DNA of 64,000 bases from Stutzerimonas stutzeri (GCA_019056435.1 CP077641.1:2418001-2482000); one strand, 5' to 3'. Positions 22,775 through 34,558 are shown, numbered from the stretch's first letter. Translations and numbers: made by a program. The notes: a model not told the origin generated them from the letters alone.

Positions 22775-23820
22775 ATGCTAGTTTCCGATTTTTCCTTTGA
22801 TCTGCCTGATGAGCTGATCGCTCGGCATCCGCTGGCCGAGCGTCGCGCCAGCCGGCTCCTGGTGCTCGATGGCCCGACCGGCCAGTTGGCTCACCGCGGC
22901 TTTGCCGATTTGCTCGACTACCTTCGTCCGGGCGACTTGATGGTCTTCAATAACACCCGGGTCATTCCGGCGAGGCTCTATGGCCAAAAGGCCTCGGGAG
23001 GCCGGGTCGAAGTGCTGGTCGAGCGCGTACTGGACGAGCACCGGGTTCTCGCGCACGTGCGTTCGAGCAAGTCGCCCAAGCCGGGCAGCGAGATTTTGAT
23101 CGATGGAGGTGGGGCGGCAGCGATGCTGGCCCGGCACGATGCGTTGTTCGAACTCGAATTTTCCGAACCGGTCCTGCCGCTGCTCGAGCGGGTTGGGCAC
23201 ATGCCGTTGCCTCCTTATATAGACCGGCCGGACGACACGGCTGATCGTGAACGCTACCAGACCGTCTATGCCGAGCGTGCCGGTGCGGTGGCGGCACCCA
23301 CTGCCGGACTGCATTTCGATGCGGCGCTGCTCGAGGCCTTGCGCGGCAAAGGAATCGAAACGGCATTCGTGACCTTGCATGTCGGGGCCGGGACCTTCCA
23401 GCCGGTGCGAGTCGATCGGATCGAAGAGCATCAGATGCATCGCGAATGGCTCGAAGTGGACCAGGCGGTGGTCGATGCAGTGCTGGCGTGCCGCGCCCGG
23501 GGCGGTCGCGTCATCGCGGTGGGCACGACCAGCGTCCGCTCGCTGGAAAGCGCGGCGCGTGACGGCCGTCTTGCCCCCTTTAGCGGGGATACCGATATCT
23601 TCATCTACCCGGGCAAGCCGTTCCACGTCGTGGATGCCCTGGTAACCAACTTCCATCTTCCCGAGTCGACCCTGCTGATGCTGGTGTCCGCGTTCGCGGG
23701 CTATCGGGAGACCATGGCGGCTTATGCCGAGGCGATCGCCAGCGGCTACCGCTTCTTCAGTTATGGCGATGCCATGTTCATCACGCGCAACCCCGCCGCA
23801 CGCGGTCCCGAGGATTCCCG

Positions 23821-23824
<4 letters not shown>
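22775..23824 (+). CDS. queA: tRNA preQ1(34) S-adenosylmethionine ribosyltransferase-isomerase
   Basis: 349 residues. QueA adds the epoxy-cyclopentane ring from the ribosyl group of S-adenosylmethionine to preQ1 in tRNA wobble position 34, the step after Tgt in queuosine synthesis. Family motifs [31 protein letters not shown] and [17 protein letters not shown] are all intact. Its stop overlaps the tgt start (ATGA at 23821-23824), so the two enzymes are co-translated. Confidence 0.97.
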
Positions 23825-24953
<1,129 letters not shown>

Positions 24954-24994
24954 CGATTCCTATAACTAACTGATCTCTGCAACAGGAGTGCTAC

Positions 24995-25324
24995 ATGAGC
25001 TTTCTGATTCCCGCCGCCCATGCCCAGGAGGCTGCCGCCGGTCCCGCCGGTAGCGGTTTCGAGTGGCTGTTCCTGGTCGGCTTCCTGGTCATCTTCTATC
25101 TGATGATCTGGCGCCCGCAGGCCAAGCGTGCCAAGGAGCACAAGAATCTGATCGGCGGCTTGCAGAAGGGCGACGAGGTCGTGACCTCAGGTGGTATCGC
25201 TGGCAAGGTGACCAAGGTGACCGACGATTTCGTGGTGATCGAAGTTTCCGACTCGGTTGAGCTGAAGTTCCAGAAGGTGGCCATTGCCGCAACGCTTCCC
25301 AAAGGCACGCTGAAAGCCATCTGA
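24995..25324 (+). CDS. yajC: Sec translocon accessory subunit YajC
   Basis: 109 residues, a single N-terminal membrane segment (WLFLVGFLVIFYLMIW, about residues 28-43) followed by the basic RPQAKRAKEHKNLI patch and a small cytoplasmic domain with GDEVVTSGGIAGKV. YajC associates with SecDF at the SecYEG channel. A strong AACAGGAG ribosome-binding site precedes the ATG. It is followed by a GC-rich hairpin and then secD. Confidence 0.96.
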   Translation: MSFLIPAAHAQEAAAGPAGSGFEWLFLVGFLVIFYLMIWRPQAKRAKEHKNLIGGLQKGDEVVTSGGIAGKVTKVTDDFVVIEVSDSVELKFQKVAIAATLPKGTLKAI

Positions 25325-25350
25325 GCTGACTTCTTCTCAATATCAAACGA

Positions 25351-25371
25351 CGGGGCGCGCAAGGCGCCCCG
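25351..25371 (+). other. GC-rich hairpin between yajC and secD
   Basis: CGGGGCGC and GCGCCCCG form an 8-bp stem around a 5-base loop (GCAAG). There is no T tract after it, so it is unlikely to be a full terminator. It could reduce readthrough into secD or act as an RNA processing or stability barrier between a small abundant product and two larger ones. Confidence 0.4.
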
Positions 25372-25392
25372 CGTCATTAGACGGGCTGCGTC

Positions 25393-27260
25393 ATGCTCAA
25401 TAGATTCCCTCTCTGGAAATACCTGCTGATCGTGGTGGTGCTCGGCATCGCCCTGATTTACTCGGCGCCGAACCTGTATCCGGATGATCCGGCCGTTCAG
25501 ATCACCGGCGCCGCCACCTCATTGAACGTCACCGAAGCCGATCTCGATCGTGCGCGTTCGGCATTAGCCGATGCCGGTATCGAGGTCAAGGCGATGAGCC
25601 TGAGCGAAGATGGCCGCGGTGGATTGTTGCGGCTCGTCGAGCAGGACGATCAGCTGCCCGCGAAAGACATCGTACGGCGGACCCTGGGCGACGCCTATGT
25701 CGTGGCGCTCAATCTGGCGCCGACGACGCCCGAGTGGCTGCGCAACCTGTCCGCCAGCCCGATGAAGCTCGGCCTGGACCTTTCCGGCGGTGTTCACTTC
25801 CTGCTTGAAGTCGACATGGACAAAGCCATCGAGACGCGTCTCAACGTTTATGAGGGTGAGGTCAAAACGCTGTTGCGCAAGGAGCGTGTTCGTTACCGCA
25901 GCCTGCCGCAGGCCAACAACGCCGTGCAGCTAGGCTTCGCCGATGCGCAGACCCTGGAGCGCGCCCAGTCGCTGATCCGACAGAATTTCAACGATTTCGA
26001 CTTGACGACGGTCGAGCGTAACGGTCAGCAAGTGCTACGGCTGGCGCTCACCGAGGCCAAACTGGCCGAGATTCGCGAGTATTCGATCAAGCAGAACCTG
26101 ACGACGGTGCGCAACCGTGTCAACGAGCTGGGCGTGTCCGAGCCGCTGGTGCAGCGGCAGGGCGCCAACCGCATCGTTGTCGAGCTGCCGGGCGTGCAGG
26201 ACACCGCCGAAGCCAAGCGGATCCTGGGCAAGACGGCGAATCTGGAGTTCCGCCTGGCCGCCGAACCCGATGCGTCCCGGGCAAGCACCGAGACCTTCGA
26301 ATTTCGCGAGGAGGGGAGACCGCCCGTTCAGCTCGAGCGCAATCTGATCATCACGGGTGACCAGGTCACCGATGCTCAGGCCAGCTACGATGAAAACGGT
26401 CGCCCACAGGTCAACATTCGCCTCGATGGGCATGGTGGTGATCTGATGAACCGTGCCACCCGTACCAATGTTGGGCGCAGCATGGCGGTGATCTTCATCG
26501 AGCAGCGTCCGATCACGCGGTACGTCAAGCAGACCGTGGACGGCGTCGAAAAGGAAGTGCCCATCGAGACCTTCCAGGAAGAAAAGAAGATCATCAGCCT
26601 GGCGACCATCCAGTCCGCGCTGGGCAGTCAGTTCCGTATCACCGGCCTCGACGGGCAGGGCGAGTCGTCGGAGCTGGCATTGCTGCTTCGTGCTGGTGGT
26701 CTGGCTGCACCGATGTATTTCGCCGAAGAGCGTACCATCGGTCCGAGCCTGGGGGCCGAAAACATCCGGCTTGGTGTCCAGGCGGCGATGTGGGGCTTCC
26801 TTTTGTCGCCTTGTTCATGGTCGTGATTTACAAGTTCTTCGGCATCCTGGCCACCGTTGCCTTGCTGTTCAATATGGTCGTGCTCACGGCGCTGATGTCG
26901 CTGCTCGGTGCGACACTCACCTTGCCGGGTATCGCCGGTATCGTGCTGACGATGGGGATGGCGGTGGACGCCAATGTGCTGATCTTCTCGCGGATACGTG
27001 AGGAGATCGCCAACGGCATGTCGATCCAGCGCGCCATTCATGAGGGCTTCGATCGCGCCTTCTCGGCCATCGTGGACGGTAACCTGACCACCTTGCTGGT
27101 TGGCGGCATCCTGTTCGCGATGGGCACTGGCCCGATCAAGGGCTTCGCTGTCACGCTGTCGCTCGGCATCCTGACGTCCATGTTCACGGCCATCATCGTG
27201 ACTCGCGCCATGGTCAACCTGATCTATGGCGGCCGCGATCTCAAGAAGTTGTGGATTTAA
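25393..27260 (+). CDS. secD: Protein translocase subunit SecD, one frameshift
   Basis: Inner-membrane RND-family protein that uses the proton gradient to pull exported proteins out of SecYEG. Restored length 622 residues: one N-terminal membrane segment, a large periplasmic P1 domain with [16 protein letters not shown] near its start, then five C-terminal segments with [17 protein letters not shown]. One T is lost in the run 26801-26804; adding it restores [19 protein letters not shown] inside the membrane domain. secF follows after 12 bases. Confidence 0.96.
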
Positions 27261-27272
27261 GGGGCTAGCACG

Positions 27273-28181
27273 ATGAAACGCGTAATCAATTTCATGGGTG
27301 TGCGCTACGTGGCCTTTGCCATTACCGTACTGCTTACCCTGGCCTCGCTTGGCAGCCTGGCTGTGAAGGGGCTGAATTTCGGGCTGGACTTCACTGGCGG
27401 TACCCTGATCGAACTGTCATACGAACAGCCGATCTCATTGGATCAGGTGCGAGGGCAGCTGGCTCGCTCCGGATTCAACAGCGCGGTTGTGCAGAGCTTC
27501 GGCGCCACGACTGACGTGCTGGTGCGGATGCCCGGCGATGATCCCTTGTTGGGTGAGCGGATCGCTGAGGCGCTGAGAGGTGACGAGACGGCGGGTGGGA
27601 TCACCGTCAAGCGCGTCGAGTTTGTCGGGCCGGCAGTGGGTGAGGAGCTTCGTGATCAGGGCGGTCTCGGTATGCTCCTGGCGCTGGGTGGAATCCTGGT
27701 TTACGTCGCCTTTCGCTTTCAGTGGAAGTTCGCACTTGGCGCCGTCCTCTCGCTGTTCCATGACGTCGTTCTGGTGCTGGGCGTTTTTTCGTTGTTCCAG
27801 ATATCGTTCGATCTGACGGTGCTGGCGGCCGTGCTCGCCGTTATCGGTTATTCGCTTAATGACACCATCGTCATCTTCGATCGAATCCGGGAAAACTTCC
27901 GAGTTTTGCGCAAGGCGGAGTTGATCGAGAACATCAATATCTCGACGACCCAGACGCTGCTTCGCACGTTGGCGACTTCGGTATCGACCTTGCTTGCCGT
28001 CGGTGCGCTGATGGCGTTCGGAGGGGAAAACCTGTGGGGCTTCTCGCTGGCGCTGCTTGTAGGGGTCGGTGCAGGCACTTACTCGTCCGTTTACGTGGCA
28101 GGCATGCTGCTGACCTGGCTGAATCTTACCCGCGATGACCTGATTCCGCCGGTGGTCGAAGAGGTCGACGAACGCCCCTGA
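27273..28181 (+). CDS. secF: Protein translocase subunit SecF
   Basis: 302-residue partner of SecD with six membrane segments. The FGLDFTGGTLIEL motif after the first segment and SLNDTIVIFDRIREN in the membrane domain are the SecF signatures. The gene is unbroken. SecD, SecF and YajC form one complex and are expressed together here. Confidence 0.97.
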   Translation: MKRVINFMGVRYVAFAITVLLTLASLGSLAVKGLNFGLDFTGGTLIELSYEQPISLDQVRGQLARSGFNSAVVQSFGATTDVLVRMPGDDPLLGERIAEALRGDETAGGITVKRVEFVGPAVGEELRDQGGLGMLLALGGILVYVAFRFQWKFALGAVLSLFHDVVLVLGVFSLFQISFDLTVLAAVLAVIGYSLNDTIVIFDRIRENFRVLRKAELIENINISTTQTLLRTLATSVSTLLAVGALMAFGGENLWGFSLALLVGVGAGTYSSVYVAGMLLTWLNLTRDDLIPPVVEEVDERP

Positions 28182-28262
28182 TCGGTATATCCGAACTTCC
28201 GCGGTGCCGGGCGGTCAAATCCGCCGCAGTCGGGCCTGGCCCGTCGGAAGGAGGATGTATCA

Positions 28263-28799
28263 GTGAACAAATCGATGCTGATAGGTGCCATCGTCGGGGC
28301 GATTGTCGCCACCGCTGGTGGGGCGTTTGCGACCTACGCACTGGTAGACCGCGGCCCTGCGTTCGCCAGTGTGGTCTCGGTTGATCCGATCAAGGAAACC
28401 ATCAAGACGCCTCGTGAGGTCTGCAAAGAGGTGAGCGTGACTCGCCAGCGGCCGGTGCAGGACGCGAATCGTATCGCGGGAACGGCGGTTGGGGCGGTTG
28501 TTGGAGGCTTGCTGGGCAATCAGGTCGGTGGCGGCAATGGCAAGAAGATCGCTACCGTGGCCGGCGCAGTCGGTGGCGGCTACGCCGGCAACAAAGTCCA
28601 GGCGCGGATGCAGGCCAACGATACCTATACGACTACCGAGACACGGTGCGATACCGTAACCGATGTGCAGGACAAAGTGGTCGGCTACGACGTCAAGTAC
28701 GACATCGATGGGAAGGTTGGGCGTGTCCGGATGGATCGCGACCCGGGCGCGCAGATCCCGCTCCGTGACGGCGAGCTGGTACTGACCCAGGCGCAGTGA
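28263..28799 (+). CDS. Glycine zipper 2TM domain envelope protein
   Basis: 178 residues. An N-terminal membrane anchor or signal segment (MLIGAIVGAIVATAGGAFA) is followed by a hydrophilic stretch and a glycine zipper pair (AGTAVGAVVGGLLGNQVGG and GAVGGGYAGNKV, about residues 72-115), the pattern of the 17-kDa surface antigen family. The C-terminal half has two Cys that may be disulfide-bonded in the periplasm. GTG at 28263 has a good GGAGG eight bases upstream. A strong terminator follows the stop. Confidence 0.85.
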   Translation: MNKSMLIGAIVGAIVATAGGAFATYALVDRGPAFASVVSVDPIKETIKTPREVCKEVSVTRQRPVQDANRIAGTAVGAVVGGLLGNQVGGGNGKKIATVAGAVGGGYAGNKVQARMQANDTYTTTETRCDTVTDVQDKVVGYDVKYDIDGKVGRVRMDRDPGAQIPLRDGELVLTQAQ

Positions 28800-28812
28800 G
28801 CGAAGTGAGCAC

Positions 28813-28841
28813 AAAAAAACGCCCGACTCGGGCGTTTTTTT
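28813..28841. terminator. Bidirectional intrinsic terminator
   Basis: Seven A, CGCCCG, a three-base loop, CGGGCG and seven T. It ends the glycine-zipper gene (plus) and the convergent suhB (minus), whose stop codons lie within 20 bases on either side. Confidence 0.95.
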
Positions 28842-28858
28842 GGCGCGTTCGATACGAT

Positions 28859-29674
28859 TCAGCGTTTCAGGCTGGGCGTAAGGTGCGGCTGGATGGCGGT
28901 CAAGACGGCCTTGAAGCACTTGGTGTTGCCGGCCACGATCTGCCCTTTTTCCAGGAATTCGTGGCTGCCGCTGAAGTCACTCACGAGGCCGCCGGCCTCC
29001 TGGATCAGCAGGGCGCCCGCAGCCATGTCCCACTCGGAAAGCCCGAATTCCCAGAAGGCGTCGTAGCGCCCGGCGGCCACGTACGCCAGGTCGAGGCTGG
29101 CAGCGCCGGCGCGACGGAGTCCGGCAGTCTGGCCCACGAGGCTGCGAAACATGTTCAGGTAGCTGTCGAGATTTTCCATCTGGCCGTCTCGGAACGGAAA
29201 GCCCGTGCCGAGCAGTGCGCCTTCGAGGCTCTTGCGGCTGCCCACGCGCAGCCGACGCCCGTTGAGTGCGGCGCCGCGGCCCCGACTGGCCGTGAACTCC
29301 TCCTGGCGGACCGGGTCGAGCACGACGGCATGCTCGAGACGACCACGGTATTTGCAGGCAATGCTCACAGCATAGTGAGGAACGCCACGCAGGAAGTTGG
29401 TCGTACCGTCGAGCGGGTCGATGACCCAGAGGTAGTCGGCGCCATCGCCGCTGCCTTCGAGCAGTCCACCTTCCTCGCCGAGGATGCCGTGGTTCGGATA
29501 CGCCTTGCGCAGCGCCGTGACGATTAGCTGTTCAGCGGTCCTGTCGACCTCGGATACATAATCGCGCGCATCCTTTTCGCTGACCGAGATCACGTCCAGG
29601 CGCTCGGTGGAACGGACAATCATCTCGCCGGCGCTACGGGCGGCACGCAGCGCGATATTCAGCATGGGCTGCAT
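28859..29674 (-). CDS. suhB: Inositol-1-monophosphatase SuhB
   Basis: 271 residues. A Mg2+-dependent inositol monophosphatase that in gammaproteobacteria also acts as a transcription antitermination factor for rRNA operons. In P. aeruginosa it influences virulence gene expression. Metal-site motifs GEE (residues 66-68), DPLDGTTN (86-93) and the C-terminal EWDMAAGALL are intact. ATG at 29674 gives the MQPMLNIALRAAR N-terminus. It is divergent from trmJ, as in other pseudomonads. Confidence 0.95.
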   Translation of the reverse strand: MQPMLNIALRAARSAGEMIVRSTERLDVISVSEKDARDYVSEVDRTAEQLIVTALRKAYPNHGILGEEGGLLEGSGDGADYLWVIDPLDGTTNFLRGVPHYAVSIACKYRGRLEHAVVLDPVRQEEFTASRGRGAALNGRRLRVGSRKSLEGALLGTGFPFRDGQMENLDSYLNMFRSLVGQTAGLRRAGAASLDLAYVAAGRYDAFWEFGLSEWDMAAGALLIQEAGGLVSDFSGSHEFLEKGQIVAGNTKCFKAVLTAIQPHLTPSLKR

Positions 29675-29821
29675 CGGACAAATACCTGGTCGTTTAAAGA
29701 AAGCCGGCGATTCTAGCAGAAAGCGCGGCAAGATGGAGCGGGTGCGCGATCCCGTCGCTCAATGGCGAAGTTCCCGGCGCTTACGGTAAGCTTCCGCTTT
29801 GCTTTCGCGGACGAAAAAGCT

Positions 29822-30598
29822 GTGTCGCTTGAGAACATTCGTGTAGTGCTGGTCAATACCAGTCATCCCGGCAACATCGGCGGAGCTGCGCGGGCCATGA
29901 AGAATATGGGCCTGTCGCGGTTGTATCTGGTCGATCCGGAAGATTTCCCCAGCTCCGAGGCAGTTGCGCGAGCCTCGGGCGCGACCGATATTCTCGACGC
30001 CGCCGTTGTGGTGTCGACACTCGAAGAAGCGCTTACCGGGTGCAGTGTCGCCATGGGCACGAGCGCGAGGGATCGGCGTATTCCTGGCCGCTGCTCGATC
30101 CTCGTGAGTCTGGCTCGGTGTGTATGGAACAGGTGGGGCAGGGGGTGGAAGTGGCGCTCGTGTTCGGTCGCGAATATGCCGGTCTGACCAACGACGAACT
30201 GCAGCGCTGCCACTATCACGTGCACATCCCGTCCAATCCGGATTTCAGTTCGCTGAACCTGGCAGCTGCCGTGCAGGTGCTGACCTATGAGGTGCGGATG
30301 GCATGGCTCGCCACGAGTGGCCAGCCAACCAAGCAGGAAAAACTCGAAACCACTTCGATGCTCAACGCCCAACCGGTGACCGCCGACGAGCTCGAGCATT
30401 ATTACGCTCACCTCCAGCAGACTCTCGTGGATATCGGCTTTCTCGATCCGGAGCCGGCCCCGGCACCTGATGCCGCGGCTACGCCGTCTCTACGGGCGCA
30501 GCGGCATCAGCAAGCTCGAGATGAATATCCTGCGCGGTATTCTCACCGAAACCCAGAAGGCCGTTCGCGGCGAACCTCACAAGCGGAGATCAGATTGA
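29822..30598 (+). CDS. trmJ: tRNA (cytidine/uridine-2'-O)-methyltransferase TrmJ, two frameshifts
   Basis: SPOUT-class enzyme that methylates the ribose at position 32 of several tRNAs. Restored length 258 residues. Family motifs: [22 protein letters not shown] at the N-terminus and [16 protein letters not shown] in the knotted SAM site. One C is lost at 30083-30084 (restored [15 protein letters not shown]) and one C is gained at 30458-30461 (restored [20 protein letters not shown]), after which the frame runs to TGA at 30596. GTG at 29822 gives the family N-terminus (SLENIRVVL); ATG at 29762 is a longer alternative. The stop overlaps the cysE start (TGATG). Confidence 0.93.
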
Positions 30599-31374
30599 TG
30601 TTCGAGCGCATGCGCGAAGATATCCAGAGCGTGTTTCATCGCGATCCGGCGGCGCGTAACGCTTTCGAGGTGGTCACCTGTTATCCGGGGCTTCATGCTG
30701 TGTGGTTTCATCGCGTGTCCCATTGGCTTTGGGTGAACGATTGCAAATGGCTCGCGCGCATGAATTCGAACCTGGCGCGCTGGCTAACCGGTATCGAGAT
30801 TCATCCGGGGGCGCAGATTGGGCGACGCTTCTTCATCGATCACGGCATGGGTGTCGTGATCGGCGAAACGGCGCAGATCGGCGATGACGTCACCCTTTAT
30901 CACGGTGTCACGCTAGGCGGCACCAGCTGGAACAAGGGCAAGCGCCACCCTACGCTCGAGGACGGTGTCATCGTCGGGGCGGGCGCGAAGATTCTCGGTC
31001 CGTTCACCGTTGGAGCGGGTGCCAAGGTTGGCTCCAATGCAGTGGTGACGCGTGCGGTTCCGGCAGGCGCTACCGCGGTCGGCATACCTGGGCGCGTTAT
31101 TGCCAAGCTCAGTGACGAGCAGGAGGCCAAGCGCAAGGCTATTGCCGAGAAGATCGGCTTCGATGCCTACGGCGTGACCGAGGACATGCCTGATCCCGTT
31201 GCGAGAGCAATAGGCCAACTCCTCGATCACGTTCAAGCGGTAGAGGAGCGCATGGAAGGCATGTGCGAAGCGCTCAAGGCGCTCGGCAGCGACTATTGCG
31301 CCAAGAAGATGCCCGAGCTGCGTGAGGAAGACTTCGAGCAGGTGAAGAGCGGCGGCGATGAGGCGCGCCACTGA
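30598..31374 (+). CDS. cysE: Serine O-acetyltransferase (short EpsC-like type)
   Basis: 258 residues. Makes O-acetylserine from serine and acetyl-CoA, the precursor of cysteine. The left-handed beta-helix is seen from about residue 70 on, with the active-site region [18 protein letters not shown] and [16 protein letters not shown]. The N-terminal helical domain is short, unlike the enterobacterial CysE, and a charged tail of about 70 residues follows the helix. It is translationally coupled to trmJ and lies 148 bases upstream of iscR, so it could feed cysteine to IscS; that link is inference. A second, unlike acetyltransferase is encoded at 46375-47166. Confidence 0.93.
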   Translation: MFERMREDIQSVFHRDPAARNAFEVVTCYPGLHAVWFHRVSHWLWVNDCKWLARMNSNLARWLTGIEIHPGAQIGRRFFIDHGMGVVIGETAQIGDDVTLYHGVTLGGTSWNKGKRHPTLEDGVIVGAGAKILGPFTVGAGAKVGSNAVVTRAVPAGATAVGIPGRVIAKLSDEQEAKRKAIAEKIGFDAYGVTEDMPDPVARAIGQLLDHVQAVEERMEGMCEALKALGSDYCAKKMPELREEDFEQVKSGGDEARH

Positions 31375-31458
31375 GATGCCGTTGGGTTTCGTGGCTGGTA
31401 TGATCCGCCGGCTCGATAAGGGTGCCAGCTCGAATGTCCGAGTGAATTGATCGGACTT

Positions 31459-31490
31459 ATAGTTGATCTAAATACTCGGGTATTGCATAC
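31459..31490 (+). promoter_or_regulatory. IscR type 1 site overlapping the iscR promoter
   Basis: The 25 bases 31459-31483 begin ATAGTTGAT and end ACTCGGGTAT, closely matching the known type 1 IscR site (ATA-YYGACT...TCGGGTAT), bound by the [2Fe-2S] form. A possible promoter overlaps it: TTGATC at 31463-31468 and CATACT at 31486-31491, 17 bases apart. This is the expected layout for autorepression of the isc operon when clusters are plentiful. Confidence 0.75.
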
Positions 31491-31522
31491 TTGCGTCAAA
31501 CCATGATGCTTGGTGCAAGCCG

Positions 31523-32014
31523 ATGCGATTGACAACCAAAGGCCGTTACGCCGTTACCGCCATGCTCGATCTCGCGCTTCACGCGCAGCACGGGCCGGTG
31601 TCGCTTGCCGATATTTCCGAACGGCAGGGCATCTCCCTCTCCTACCTCGAGCAGCTGTTCGCGAAGCTGCGTCGCGGTAACCTCGTGACCAGTGTTCGCG
31701 GCCCTGGTGGCGGATATCAGCTGTCCCGAGAGATGGCTGGAATCCAGGTGGCGCAGGTGATCGACGCGGTCAACGAGTCCGTCGATGCTACGCGTTGCCA
31801 GGGGCTGGGTGACTGTCACTCGGGCGATACCTGCCTGACCCACCATCTCTGGTGTGACCTCAGTCAGCAGATTCACGAGTTCCTCCGCGGTATAAGTCTG
31901 GCGGACCTGGTGATGCGCCGGGAGGTGCAGGAGGTTGCATTGCGCCAGGATATGCGCCGCGCCAAGGGGCATGCTCCGCAACTGGATAAGATCGAAGCGT
32001 CCGCCGTCGAATGA
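31523..32014 (+). CDS. iscR: Iron-sulfur cluster regulator IscR
   Basis: 163-residue Rrf2-family transcription factor. The winged helix-turn-helix is at residues 1-70 ([18 protein letters not shown]; recognition region [15 protein letters not shown]). The [2Fe-2S] ligands Cys92, Cys98, Cys104 and His107 match the E. coli numbering exactly. It heads iscRSUA-hscBA-fdx-iscX and probably represses this operon through the site just upstream. Confidence 0.97.
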   Translation: MRLTTKGRYAVTAMLDLALHAQHGPVSLADISERQGISLSYLEQLFAKLRRGNLVTSVRGPGGGYQLSREMAGIQVAQVIDAVNESVDATRCQGLGDCHSGDTCLTHHLWCDLSQQIHEFLRGISLADLVMRREVQEVALRQDMRRAKGHAPQLDKIEASAVE

Positions 32015-32044
32015 GCAGGACGACTGCCTGATAGGAGATACCTG

Positions 32045-33259
32045 ATGAAATTGCCGATTTACCTGGATTACTCCGCTACCACGCCGGTCGATCCTCGCGT
32101 AGCCGAAAAAATGGTCGAATGCCTGACCGCCGAGGGCAACTTCGGTAACCCGGCTTCGCGCTCCCATGCCTTTGGTTGGAAGGCGGAGGAAGCGGTGGAG
32201 AACGCCCGTCGACAGGTCGCGGAGCTGGTCAATGCCGACCCTCGCGAGATCGTCTGGACATCCGGTGCGACCGAGTCCGATAACCTTGCCATCAAGGGCG
32301 TCGCGCATTTCTACGCGTCCAAAGGCAAGCACATCATTACCAGCAAGATCGAACACAAGGCGGTTCTGGATACCACGCGTCAGCTCGAGCGCGAAGGGTT
32401 TGAGGTGACTTATCTCGAACCGGGCGAGGACGGCATCATCACGCCGGCTATGGTCGAGGCTGCTTTGCGAGACGACACCGTCCTGGTGTCCATCATGCAT
32501 GTAAACAACGAGATAGGCACAATCAACGATATCGCGGCGATTGGCGAGCTCACCCGCTCACGCGGTGTGCTTTTCCATGTCGATGCAGCGCAGTCGACTG
32601 GCAAGGTCGAGATCGACTTGGAGAAGATGAAGGTCGATCTGATGTCCTTTTCGGCTCACAAGACTTATGGCCCGAAAGGTGTGGGCGCGCTTTACGTCCG
32701 TCGCAAGCCGCGCGTACGCCTCGAAGCCCAGATGCACGGCGGCGGTCATGAGCGCGGCATGCGCTCCGGGACGCTTGCAGCGCATCAGTCGGTGGGTATG
32801 GGCGAAGCCTTCCGTCTCGCCAAGGTAGAGATGGCTGCCGAGAACGAGCGTATCCGCGCGTTGCGGGACCGCTTCTTCAAGCAGGTCGAGCACCTTGAGG
32901 AGCTTTACGTCAACGGCAGCATGACCTCTCGCGTACCGCACAACCTGAATCTCAGCTTCAACTACGTCGAAGGCGAATCGCTGATCATGGCGTTGAAAGA
33001 CCTGGCCGTATCTTCCGGCTCGGCTTGTACGTCGGCGTCGCTCGAGCCTTCGTACGTACTGCGTGCGCTCGGCCGTAACGATGAGCTCGCGCACAGCTCG
33101 ATTCGCTTTACCTTCGGCCGCTTCACCACTGAAGAAGAGGTCGACTACGCCGCGCAGAAAGTCAGCGAGGCGGTCACCAAGTTGCGAGAGCTTTCGCCCT
33201 TGTGGGACATGTTCAAAGACGGCGTCGACATCTCGAAGGTCGAGTGGGCTGCCCACTGA
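32045..33259 (+). CDS. iscS: Cysteine desulfurase IscS
   Basis: 404-residue pyridoxal-phosphate enzyme that takes sulfur from cysteine as a persulfide and passes it to IscU and to tRNA thiolation partners. The PLP lysine is in [10 protein letters not shown] and the mobile catalytic Cys in [14 protein letters not shown]. The [19 protein letters not shown] start is standard. It follows iscR by 30 bases and precedes iscU. Confidence 0.98.
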   Translation: MKLPIYLDYSATTPVDPRVAEKMVECLTAEGNFGNPASRSHAFGWKAEEAVENARRQVAELVNADPREIVWTSGATESDNLAIKGVAHFYASKGKHIITSKIEHKAVLDTTRQLEREGFEVTYLEPGEDGIITPAMVEAALRDDTVLVSIMHVNNEIGTINDIAAIGELTRSRGVLFHVDAAQSTGKVEIDLEKMKVDLMSFSAHKTYGPKGVGALYVRRKPRVRLEAQMHGGGHERGMRSGTLAAHQSVGMGEAFRLAKVEMAAENERIRALRDRFFKQVEHLEELYVNGSMTSRVPHNLNLSFNYVEGESLIMALKDLAVSSGSACTSASLEPSYVLRALGRNDELAHSSIRFTFGRFTTEEEVDYAAQKVSEAVTKLRELSPLWDMFKDGVDISKVEWAAH

Positions 33260-33302
33260 ACCGTCGAACTCCCGCTCAGCCTGATTCAACGAGGATTGCA
33301 CC

Positions 33303-33695
33303 ATGGCATACAGTGATAAGGTCATTGACCACTACGAGAATCCGCGGAACGTTGGCAAATTCGATGCCGAAGATCCATCCATCGGTACCGGCATGGTCGG
33401 AGCCCCGGCGTGCGGTGACGTGATGCGGCTGCAGATCAAGGTCAACGAGCAAGGCATCATCGAAGATGCGAAGTTCAAGACCTACGGTTGTGGCTCGGCG
33501 ATCGCGTCCAGTTCCTTGGCCACCGAATGGATGAAGGGCAAGACGCTCGAAGAGGCCGAAACCATCAAGAACACTCAGCTCGCCGAAGAGCTCGCGCTGC
33601 CGCCGGTGAAGATTCACTGCTCGGTACTGGCCGAGGATGCTATCAAGGCCGCCGTTCGCGACTACCGCGCGAAGGAAGGGCTGCCGCAGGCCTAA
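33303..33695 (+). CDS. iscU: Iron-sulfur cluster scaffold IscU
   Basis: 130 residues. The three cluster-binding Cys are in [18 protein letters not shown] and [11 protein letters not shown], and the HscA recognition motif LPPVK is present. ACGAGGA precedes the ATG. IscU receives sulfur from IscS and hands the cluster to targets with HscBA. Confidence 0.98.
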   Translation: MAYSDKVIDHYENPRNVGKFDAEDPSIGTGMVGAPACGDVMRLQIKVNEQGIIEDAKFKTYGCGSAIASSSLATEWMKGKTLEEAETIKNTQLAEELALPPVKIHCSVLAEDAIKAAVRDYRAKEGLPQA

Positions 33696-33705
33696 GGAGG
33701 TATCG

Positions 33706-34029
33706 ATGGCAATCAGCATGACCACGGCTGCCGCGAATCATGTCCGGCGCTCGCTGGAAGGGCGCGGGAAGGGGATGGGCATCCGATTGGGTGTGCGCAC
33801 CACTGGCTGTTCCGGTCTGGCCTACGTGCTCGAGTTCGTTGACGAGGCGGCTGCCGAGGATGCGGTTTTCGAGAACCATGGCGTCAAGGTGATCATCGAT
33901 CCGAAAAGCCTCGTGTATCTCGACGGAACCGAACTCGATTTCGTGCGCGAAGGGTTGAACGAAGGGTTCAAGTTCAACAACCCCAACGTGCGCGGCGAGT
34001 GTGGTTGCGGCGAAAGCTTCAATATCTGA
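33706..34029 (+). CDS. iscA: A-type iron-sulfur carrier IscA
   Basis: 107 residues with the three conserved Cys of the A-type fold ([18 protein letters not shown]). ATG at 33706 has an ideal TAAGGAGG ribosome-binding site that also contains the iscU stop codon. Likely accepts or delivers clusters downstream of IscU. Confidence 0.97.
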   Translation: MAISMTTAAANHVRRSLEGRGKGMGIRLGVRTTGCSGLAYVLEFVDEAAAEDAVFENHGVKVIIDPKSLVYLDGTELDFVREGLNEGFKFNNPNVRGECGCGESFNI

Positions 34030-34036
34030 GGTTGCC

Positions 34037-34558
34037 GTGGGAAATCCCTGTCACTACGCGCTGTTCGAGCTGCAACCCGCGTTCGATCTCGATCTGGATC
34101 AGCTTTCGGTGCGCTATCGCGAGATGGCTCGCAAGGTTCATCCCGATCGGTTCGCCGATGGGGATGAGGCAGAGCAACGCCGCGCCGTCGAGCAGTCGGC
34201 CAATCTCAACGAGGCCTATCAGACGCTCAGAAGTCCGTCGCGCCGTGCGCGTTACTTGCTGACCCTGCGCGGCCGGGAAATGCCGATGGAAGCGACGGTG
34301 CAGGATCCGTCGTTTCTCATGCAGCAGATGCAATGGCGAGAAGAACTCGAGTCATTGCAGGACGAGGCTGATCTCGAGGGCGTCATCACGTTCAAGGCTC
34401 GCCTCAAACGTGCGCAGCAGTCCGTCAATGACTCGTTTTCCCGGATATGGGAAGACGACTCGCAGCGCGAGGAGGCGGAGCGCCTGGTGCGCCGCATGCA
34501 GTTCCTGGACAAGCTCTCGCAGGAAGTGCGCCAGCTCGAAGAGCGCCTCGACGAATAA
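34037..34558 (+). CDS. hscB: Co-chaperone HscB
   Basis: 173-residue J-domain protein that brings IscU to HscA and stimulates its ATPase. The HPD motif is in KVHPDRFAD, and the C-terminal three-helix IscU-binding domain follows. The start is GTG at 34037 with GAGG just upstream. The alternative ATG at 34001 lies within iscA and gives an unrelated leader. Confidence 0.94.
   Translation: MGNPCHYALFELQPAFDLDLDQLSVRYREMARKVHPDRFADGDEAEQRRAVEQSANLNEAYQTLRSPSRRARYLLTLRGREMPMEATVQDPSFLMQQMQWREELESLQDEADLEGVITFKARLKRAQQSVNDSFSRIWEDDSQREEAERLVRRMQFLDKLSQEVRQLEERLDE

Noticed and set aside
26790-26830. Programmed frameshifting in secD at TTTT
   Set aside because: No slippery heptamer or downstream pseudoknot is evident, and the same type of break occurs in a dozen unrelated genes, so a common technical cause is simpler.
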